Below are positions 58,547 through 64,000 of a stretch of DNA of 64,000 nucleotides, piece after piece; the stretch's first letter is position 1, and every line of letters begins with the position of its first letter. The position numbers and the translations under genes were made by a program. Source of the DNA: Leucobacter celer subsp. astrifaciens (lineage in GTDB: Bacteria; Actinomycetota; Actinomycetes; Actinomycetales; Microbacteriaceae); the NCBI RefSeq assembly GCF_001273835.1, contig NZ_JHEI01000134.1, forward strand, positions 372,001 to 436,000. Direction: 5' to 3'. Under the pieces are notes generated by a model. That model was not told the origin of the DNA and made no database searches. It saw nothing but the letters and a program-made list of their open reading frames with translations.

Positions 58547-59768
58547 GGTCCTGACCGGGGGAGGGAGCCGCCCGGTCTGGAACCGTCGGCGTCAGACTCT
58601 CCTGATCTCCGCGCTCGTGTGCGGCGCCTTCGGGATCGGGGTGAGCGAGTTCGTGGTGATGGGGTTGCTGCCGCAGATCGCTGTCGACCTCGAACCGGGG
58701 CTGACGGCGGCGTCACCGGATGCGGCGCTGGCGCTCACCGGCGGGTTGGTCTCGGGCTACGCCCTGGGAGTGGTCGTCGGGATGGTCGTGACCCCGCTCA
58801 TCCTGCGCCGGCTGTCGGAGCATCGGATCCTCCTGCTCTGCGCGGCGGTCATGCTGATCGGCACTGCGCTGACTGCGGCGAGCCCGAACCTCGCTGTCGC
58901 CGTGGTCCTCCGCTTCCTCTCCGCGCTGACGCACGCCTCGTACGTCGGGATCGCCTCCGCGCTCGTCGGACGCCTGCTCGGCAGCTCCCACCAGGGGCGG
59001 GGCGCCGCGATCGTCGTCGGCGGGCTGTCGGTCGCGAACCTCCTCGGGGTGCCCGTGCTGACCGCGCTCGGCTCTGATGGCAGCTGGCGTGCGGTGCTGG
59101 GGGTGTGCGCCGCGCTCTTCGCGGTGCCGGTCGTGGCGCTCCGGTGCCAGGCGTTCCCCGCGGCGGCGGTGCCGGCCCGGGCGGCGGATGGCGGCGGGAT
59201 CGGGTCGCGGCGACTCTGGAGTCTCATCGCCGTCGTCACCGTCCTGGCGAGCGGGTGCTTCGCCGTGACGACCTTCGTCGCCCCGATCTCCGACCTGTCG
59301 CAGGGTCCGGGCGGCCCGGTACCGATCTCGCTCCTCATGCTTCTCTTCGGCGCCGGCATGAACCTGGGGAACTTCGGCGGTGGCTGGACGGCCGACCGCT
59401 CCGCGAACGGGACGCTGCTGCTGAGCGGCGTGGTCGGGATCGTCGGGTCGATCGCCGTGGTGATCCCGTCGGGCTCGGGCCTCACGGTGAGCGCAGGCGT
59501 GTGCGCGGTCGGTCTCTCCCTCGGCCTGCTGACCCCGGGGGCTCAAGTGCTCTACGTGCGCACCGCGCGAGAGGGCTCTCGCCTCGCCGCCTCGCTCGCT
59601 CCCGGCACCATCAATCTGGGCAGCTTCCTCGGGGCTGTCGTCGGCGGGGCCGGGCTCGCGACGGCCGGTCCGGCGGCGGTCGGTGCGATCGCCGCCGTGT
59701 GCATCGGCGCGGCGACGCTTCTGCAGCTGCTCCGCATGCAGGGCGCGCGGGTGCCGCAGGAGGGCTAG
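58476..59768 (+). CDS. MFS transporter (AraJ/drug-efflux-like), start uncertain
   Basis: Twelve-helix MFS protein, about 400-430 aa, with helix 1 at TLLISALVCGAFGIGVSEFVVMGLL. The GISEF-like GVSEF sequence is typical of AraJ/YdhP sugar-efflux carriers. The only ATG upstream of helix 1 is at 58476, inside the aldo/keto reductase gene, and would add an Arg/Thr-rich leader of unlikely character. A CTG at 58555 after GTGAGG is an alternative. It ends overlapping tetR by four bases. It may export pathway intermediates. Confidence 0.75.
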   Translation: MRSSGTSASRRTTCGTGATEKRREVLTGGGSRPVWNRRRQTLLISALVCGAFGIGVSEFVVMGLLPQIAVDLEPGLTAASPDAALALTGGLVSGYALGVVVGMVVTPLILRRLSEHRILLLCAAVMLIGTALTAASPNLAVAVVLRFLSALTHASYVGIASALVGRLLGSSHQGRGAAIVVGGLSVANLLGVPVLTALGSDGSWRAVLGVCAALFAVPVVALRCQAFPAAAVPARAADGGGIGSRRLWSLIAVVTVLASGCFAVTTFVAPISDLSQGPGGPVPISLLMLLFGAGMNLGNFGGGWTADRSANGTLLLSGVVGIVGSIAVVIPSGSGLTVSAGVCAVGLSLGLLTPGAQVLYVRTAREGSRLAASLAPGTINLGSFLGAVVGGAGLATAGPAAVGAIAAVCIGAATLLQLLRMQGARVPQEG

Positions 59769-60379
59769 CGCTCCGCGACCGGCGCCGACCGTACTCCCGC
59801 GTAGTAGATCTCGAAGAGTTCGTCGGCGACCTCAGCGTCGGTCAGCTCGTGTCCGGGCCGGTACCACTGATACGTCCAGTTGCACATGCCGAACAGCGCG
59901 AAGGCCGCGATGCGCGGGTGCTGGGGGCGGAGCACGCCGGCGTCGATGCCGCTGCGGATGCGCGATTCGACGAGCCGCTCGTAGGTGTCGCGCTTCGAGG
60001 TGGCCACCGTTCGGAGGTCGTCCGGGAGCTCGTGGTAGTACTCGAAGAAGACGCGCACGTGGTCGGACTTCGTCTCCATCAGCCGGAGGATGTCGCGGAA
60101 CACCTGGCGCAGGAACTCGGGGAGGGGGAGGTCGGCAGGAGACTCGGCCGCGCGCGCGAGCAGCTCCTCGATCCACTGGTCGTGGATCTCGAAGAGGATC
60201 TCCGGCTTCTTCCGGAAGTAATGGTAAACCGTGGCCTTCGCGCAACCGACCCGGTCCGCGATCTGGGCCGTCGAGGTGTTGTGGTAGCCGTGCTCGGTGA
60301 ACAACTGCGCTGCCGCATCGATGATGGCCGCGCGGCGCTGCTGGCCGCCGGGGGTGAGATCGCTGTCGCGCCGGTGCAT
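59765..60379 (-). CDS. TetR-family transcriptional regulator
   Basis: About 204 aa. The N-terminal helix-turn-helix is RRAAIIDAAAQLFTEHGYHNTSTAQIADRVGCAKATVYHYFRKK. The C-terminal ligand domain has FFEYYHELPDDL and NWTYQWYRPG, a TetR_C_33/KstR2-like pattern seen in regulators of acyl-CoA or aromatic catabolism. The ATG at 60379 with AGGA is chosen. An earlier ATG at 60454 lacks a binding site and would place the operator inside the gene. Its operator recurs before the E1 gene at 62388. Confidence 0.87.
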   Translation of the reverse strand: MHRRDSDLTPGGQQRRAAIIDAAAQLFTEHGYHNTSTAQIADRVGCAKATVYHYFRKKPEILFEIHDQWIEELLARAAESPADLPLPEFLRQVFRDILRLMETKSDHVRVFFEYYHELPDDLRTVATSKRDTYERLVESRIRSGIDAGVLRPQHPRIAAFALFGMCNWTYQWYRPGHELTDAEVADELFEIYYAGVRSAPVAER

Positions 60380-60430
60380 CACGGTCCTAACTCGGGGTGA
60401 CTCGATTCTAGAGGGCCTTCCCGTGCTCCC

Positions 60431-60447
60431 GACCGGCTGGCCGGTTG
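60431..60447. promoter_or_regulatory. TetR operator, copy at the tetR gene
   Basis: GACCGGCTGGCCGGTTG, a partial palindrome (ACCGG..CCGGT), lies 52 bases before the tetR ATG. It matches 62388-62404 at 16 of 17 bases. Confidence 0.72.
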
Positions 60448-60747
60448 TGTCCATTGTTTTTCCCTGATCATCACGGAGATTCTCATAAACGTAAAGTTCT
60501 AATGAACTATGGGCTTGACGCTTGAGTGTCTCGTTCTGTGGTGCTGGGCTCCTTAGAAGGCCTGATGAGAGAACCATACTGCGAAGAAAAGTGCTGGACA
60601 AGGGCTGAATTATGTGTAGAGTGTTGAACGAGGCGTTTAGCCTCAGTGACTGCCGATGTCGGTGCGGTCGAGGGTGTGCTGCGACGTGGCGGGCGCTTGA
60701 TCTTCATCGATCGGGAAACTTGTGGCCCACGAAGGAGCATGCGGACA
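60448..60747. promoter_or_regulatory. AT-richer intergenic region with SDR promoter
   Basis: Between the tetR operator and the SDR gene I see no supported gene. TGGACA (60595-60600), a 16-base spacer and TAGAGT (60617-60622) form a candidate promoter for the SDR pair. GAGGC-GTTTA-GCCTC (60630-60644) is a small stem at the expected start point. GAAGGAG (60731-60737) is the binding site. Confidence 0.5.
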
Positions 60748-61527
60748 ATGACGTCAAGACTTTCAGGCAGAACCGTGATCATCACCGGCGGCGCATCCGG
60801 CATCGGTGAGGCGATCGCGCGCGGCTTCGCCGACGAGGGGGCTCACGTGGTGATCGCCGACCTCAACGCGGAGGCGGCGAATGCCGTTGCCGAGTCGATC
60901 AGCGACTCCGGCGGGTCGGCGCTCGCGGTGCAGGTCGACATCACCGACCGGGAGCAGGTCCGCGCGGGCATCGCCGCAGCGGTCGAACGCTTCGGACGGC
61001 TCGACGCCTACTTCAACAACGCGGGGATGAACGTCCCCATGAAGTACCTCGACGTGACCGAGGCGAACTTCTCGAAGATCCTCGAGGTGAACGCGCTCGG
61101 AACCCTGATCGGGGCGCAGGAGGCGGCCAAGCAGTTCATCGCCCAGGGCGGCGGCGGCAAGATCGTCAATACCGCGTCGATCGCCGGCCGCACCGGATTC
61201 CCGAGCTTCGCGCCCTACTCGGCGGCCAAGGCGGCCGTCATCTCGCTGACGCAGGCGGGCGCGCGCGCACTCGCGGAGCACGGCATCACCGTGAACGGGT
61301 TCGCTCCGGGCGTCGTGGCGACGCCGCTCTGGGAGAAGCTGGATCAGGACCTCGAGCGCATCGGCGAGGGGGACGCCGGCTTCGACTCGATGGCCGGGGA
61401 CATCCTGCTCGGGCGCCCGGCGCAGCCCGCGGATATCGTTCCGACCGCGATCTTCCTCGCGGCTCCCGACTCCGACTACATCACCGGTCAGATCGTTCCG
61501 ATCGAGGGCGGGATGATCCTCGTATGA
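60748..61527 (+). CDS. SDR-family oxidoreductase C
   Basis: 259 aa (MTSRLSGRTVIITGGASGIG). It has NNAG in YFNNAGMNVPM, Ser in NTASIAGRT and YxxxK in PYSAAKAAV. The FAPGVVATPLWEKLDQDL lid is of the acetoin/sorbitol dehydrogenase type. The ATG at 60748 is ten bases from GAAGGAG; the ATG at 60739 is only one base away from it. The stop overlaps SDR D (ATGA). Confidence 0.87.
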   Translation: MTSRLSGRTVIITGGASGIGEAIARGFADEGAHVVIADLNAEAANAVAESISDSGGSALAVQVDITDREQVRAGIAAAVERFGRLDAYFNNAGMNVPMKYLDVTEANFSKILEVNALGTLIGAQEAAKQFIAQGGGGKIVNTASIAGRTGFPSFAPYSAAKAAVISLTQAGARALAEHGITVNGFAPGVVATPLWEKLDQDLERIGEGDAGFDSMAGDILLGRPAQPADIVPTAIFLAAPDSDYITGQIVPIEGGMILV

Positions 61528-62306
61528 GCGGCTCGAGAGTGGTGCTGGTTACCGGGGCCGGCGGGGGTATGGGGCGCGAGGTCGCGGCCCGCTATGCGGC
61601 GCTGGGCGACCGCCTGGTGCTCGTGGATCTCGCCCAGGAGGGGCTCGACCGCGCTGCCGAGGCACTGCGGTCCGAGTGGCCCGAGGCCGACCTGCTCCTC
61701 CTGCCCGCCGATGTCTCGCGCCCGGAGTCGGTGCGGCAGGTCGCGGAGCGCGTGCGGGAGTGGGCGGGTCGCGTCGACGTGCTCGCGCTCCTCGCCGGTG
61801 TGCTGCAGCGGGCCAACAAGGTCACCGAGATCGACATCGACGAGTGGGATCGCGTGAACAACGTGAACGTCCGCGGCGTGTTCCTGATGGCCAAGTACCT
61901 GGTGCCGCTGATGCCGACCGGAGGGGGATCGAGCATCGCGACGATCGCCTCGTGGTACGGGCACTCCGGGCACGGCTACTTCGCCGCCTACTGCGCGTCG
62001 AAGGCCGGTGTCATCAGCCTGACCCAGAGCCTGGCCGACGAGTTGGCGGAGGACGGGATCCGGGTGAACACCGTCTGCCCGGGCAACATCGACACGCAGA
62101 TGCACCGTGACGCGCTCGCCGCCGAGGCTCGGGAGCGCGGGATCACCTTCGAGGAGATGAAGGACATCGAGTGGTCCAAGATCCCGCTGGGAATCGCCGG
62201 GCCCCCCGGATCGATCGCAGACGCGGTCGAGTTCCTGACCTCGGAGAAGGCGAGCTACATCACGGGTGCGTCGATCGACGTCAACGGGGGCGTGCTGTTC
62301 CACTGA
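61524..62306 (+). CDS. SDR-family oxidoreductase D, paralogue of SDR A
   Basis: 260 aa (MSGSRVVLVTGAGGGMGREV). Ser is in TIASWYGHSG and YxxxK is AAYCASKAG. The lid GITFEEMKDIEWSKIPLGIAG and end block YITGASIDVNGG match SDR A at 50491 more than any other SDR here. It is coupled to SDR C. Its stop is followed by the TetR operator and the E1 gene. Confidence 0.87.
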   Translation: MSGSRVVLVTGAGGGMGREVAARYAALGDRLVLVDLAQEGLDRAAEALRSEWPEADLLLLPADVSRPESVRQVAERVREWAGRVDVLALLAGVLQRANKVTEIDIDEWDRVNNVNVRGVFLMAKYLVPLMPTGGGSSIATIASWYGHSGHGYFAAYCASKAGVISLTQSLADELAEDGIRVNTVCPGNIDTQMHRDALAAEARERGITFEEMKDIEWSKIPLGIAGPPGSIADAVEFLTSEKASYITGASIDVNGGVLFH

Positions 62307-62387
62307 CGGCGGAGTCCGGGGGCGGGACGCCCCCGGATCTCCCCTCGGGGCGAGACATCGGCGAGGCATCGCGCGGTGAAGAAAACC

Positions 62388-62404
62388 GACCGGGTGGCCG
62401 GTTG
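62388..62404 (+). promoter_or_regulatory. TetR operator, copy at the E1 gene
   Basis: GACCGGGTGGCCGGTTG, 30 bases before the E1 ATG, is identical to the tetR copy (60431-60447) except for one base. It implies that the divergently placed TetR protein controls the E1 gene. Confidence 0.72.
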
Positions 62405-62434
62405 GCTGAGAAGGGATCAGAGAGGATCCGCAAG

Positions 62435-64000
62435 ATGGCGAAGAACGAGATGGCCTCGCTGGCCGTGGCAGCCGCGGAGACCAGCTCCGAGGAACTGCTC
62501 GAAGCCTTTCGCGGCATGGTGCGGATCCGCGCGTTCGAGACGATCGTCTCCCGGGAGTACGCCGCAGGCAGGATTCCCGGGTTCGTGCACGTCTCTCTCG
62601 GGCAGGAGGCGACCGCGGTCGGGGCGTGCCTCCGGCTCGACCGGGACGACATGATCACGTCGAACCACCGGGGACACGGGCATTGCCTCGCCAAGGGCCT
62701 CGATCCCCTCGGGATGTTCGCCGAGCTCTACGGTCGCGCCGAGGGCACCGTCGGCGGACGGGGCGGGTCGATGCACATCGCGGATCCCGAGCTCGGCATC
62801 CTGGGCGCGAACGGGATCGTCGCCGCCGGTCTGCCGATCGCGGCGGGTGCGGGCCTCGCCGCGCAGCAGCTCGGCGACGGCCGGGTCGTCGTGTCGTTCT
62901 TCGGGGACGGCGCCGTCTCCCAGGGCCTGTTCCACGAAGCCGTGAACCTCGCGTCGCTGTGGTCGCTCCCGGTCGTCTTCTTCTGCGAGAACAACGGCTA
63001 CGCGGAGTTCACCGCCGCGGAGGACGGGCACCCCGCCACGCTCGAGCAGCGCGCCGCTGGGTATCGCGTCCCCTATCTCGGCGTCGACGGAGGCGATGTC
63101 GCGGCCGTGATCGCAACCATGGAGATCGCGACCGGCCACGCTCGTGTCGGCGGGCCGGTCATCGTGGAGGCGCAGACGGTGCGCTGGCACGGGCACTACG
63201 AGGGCGACCAGCAGAAGTACCGCGAACCCGGACACCTCCGTGCGGGCCTCGACGTGGACTGCCTGGAGATCACCAGGCGGCAGCTGACGGAACTCGGTGT
63301 CGAGCCGAGTGCGATCGAGGAGATCGAAGTCGGCGAGCAGCGGGCCGTTGCCGAGGCCGCGGAGCGGGCTCACGCGCTGGCGGATCCCGCACCCGAGACC
63401 GTCGGAGACTATGTCATCGTGCCGCGCCGCACGCAGGTCTCCGAGGAGGTCGAGCCGACGGGCGAACCGATGAAGTACCTGGCTGCCATCCGGCTCGCGA
63501 TCCGCGACGAGCTCAGCGCGGACCCCAGCGCCGTCTTCGCGGGCATCGATGTGGCGGCGGGCGGCGGCGTCTTCGCCGTCTCGCGCGGGCTGGCGGAGTC
63601 CTTCCCGGATCGGGTGCTCGATACGCCGATCTCGGAGTCGGCGATCCTGGGGGTCGGGATCGGCGGTGCGATGGCCGGTCTGAATCCGCTCGTGGAGATC
63701 ATGTACCTCGACTTCATCGGCGTCGCATTCGATCAGATCCTGAACCAGGCGGCGAAGCTGCACTTCATGACCGCCGGCCGTGCGCAGATGGGGCTCACGA
63801 TCCGGACCCAGTTCGGTGCCGGGCGCTCAGCCGGCAGCCAGCATTCGCAGAGCCTCGAGGCGCTGCTCGCGCACATCCCCGGACTCACCGTGGTCATGCC
63901 GTCGACCTCGGCCGACGCATACGGCCTGCTGCGCAGTGCCATGCAGGACCCGAACCCGGTGGTCTTCATCGAGAACCGCATGCTCTACGGTCGTCGCTCG
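62435..64000 (+). CDS. Fused E1 alpha/beta 2-oxoacid (or acetoin) dehydrogenase, cut by window edge
   Basis: Thiamine-diphosphate-dependent dehydrogenase; 522 residues are visible. The alpha part (about 1-330) has GFVHVSLGQEATAVGA, SNHRGHGHCLAKG and the ThDP/Mg motif GDGAVSQGLFHEAVNLAS...NNGYAE. The beta part starts near residue 345 with MKYLAAIRLAIRDEL and continues through TPISESAILGVGIGGAMAGL and MTAGRAQMGLTIRTQFGAG to the edge. The fused order alpha-beta resembles acetoin and some branched-chain dehydrogenases. Its E2/E3 partners, if any, lie outside. AGAGGA precedes the ATG at 62435. Confidence 0.87.
   Translation, partial: MAKNEMASLAVAAAETSSEELLEAFRGMVRIRAFETIVSREYAAGRIPGFVHVSLGQEATAVGACLRLDRDDMITSNHRGHGHCLAKGLDPLGMFAELYGRAEGTVGGRGGSMHIADPELGILGANGIVAAGLPIAAGAGLAAQQLGDGRVVVSFFGDGAVSQGLFHEAVNLASLWSLPVVFFCENNGYAEFTAAEDGHPATLEQRAAGYRVPYLGVDGGDVAAVIATMEIATGHARVGGPVIVEAQTVRWHGHYEGDQQKYREPGHLRAGLDVDCLEITRRQLTELGVEPSAIEEIEVGEQRAVAEAAERAHALADPAPETVGDYVIVPRRTQVSEEVEPTGEPMKYLAAIRLAIRDELSADPSAVFAGIDVAAGGGVFAVSRGLAESFPDRVLDTPISESAILGVGIGGAMAGLNPLVEIMYLDFIGVAFDQILNQAAKLHFMTAGRAQMGLTIRTQFGAGRSAGSQHSQSLEALLAHIPGLTVVMPSTSADAYGLLRSAMQDPNPVVFIENRMLYGRRS

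Overview
The window is high-GC, densely coded DNA from an actinobacterium, most likely a Microbacteriaceae member. The reasons are a Mycobacterium-type SigK/RskA/DipZ/fasciclin module, a bifunctional-type dCTP deaminase, a CopD-CtaG fusion, an actinobacterial inositol-3-phosphate synthase, zinc-free L28/L33/S14 ribosomal proteins, and G/C-biased third codon positions throughout. I see no tRNA, rRNA, CRISPR array, transposase or phage gene. The genus cannot be fixed from what is visible.

Layout. 1-4.1 kb: edge-truncated ino1, an inositol-monophosphatase-family gene, a frameshifted amidase and a small membrane-anchored protein. 4.2-8.5 kb: zinc uptake operon znuA-znuC-znuB1-znuB2-zur with a candidate Zur-controlled promoter. 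8.5-12.6 kb: dipZ-sigK-rskA opposite a fasciclin lipoprotein, with two matching SigK-type promoters between them. 12.8-16.1 kb: aldo/keto reductase, SGNH hydrolase and the rpmB-rpmG-rpsN operon.

16.1-38.7 kb is a catabolic region for a nitrogenous compatible-solute-like substrate. It has an EhuBCDA-type (ectoine/hydroxyectoine family) ABC importer, two EutA-like Asp/Glu-racemase-family proteins, a DUF3830 protein, a RidA protein, two MFS carriers, a YtcJ-type amidohydrolase, a creatinase/DoeA-like hydrolase, a PLP aminotransferase, an M20 hydrolase, two SDRs, a succinate-semialdehyde-type dehydrogenase, a GabT-type aminotransferase, three FadR/GntR regulators and one LysR regulator. Operator-like palindromes (core ATTGTCRACRWT) sit on four of its promoters. 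A second motif (GATAAARTTGTMGGACRA) is shared by the dehydrogenase promoter and the third gntR promoter. Inference: ectoine or a close analogue is imported, ring-opened, deacylated, transaminated and oxidised. The usual DoeB and EutB/C proteins are not recognised here, so the real substrate may differ.

38.9-42.2 kb is housekeeping: HU, CopD-CtaG and dcd, with several extragenic palindromes.

42.3-64.0 kb is a second catabolic island of unknown substrate. It has an XRE-cupin regulator, three ketopantoate-reductase-like paralogues, a Dabb protein, a 3-hydroxyisobutyrate-dehydrogenase-like enzyme, a DddP-like M24 protein with altered metal ligands, a zinc alcohol dehydrogenase, four SDRs, a cupin, a sugar-phosphate-isomerase-like TIM barrel, an Rbs-type ABC importer, an aldo/keto reductase, an MFS exporter, a TetR regulator and a fused E1 alpha/beta 2-oxoacid dehydrogenase that runs off the right edge. 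TGAACA-type boxes recur in its promoters. One 17-bp site is found both upstream of tetR and upstream of the E1 gene.
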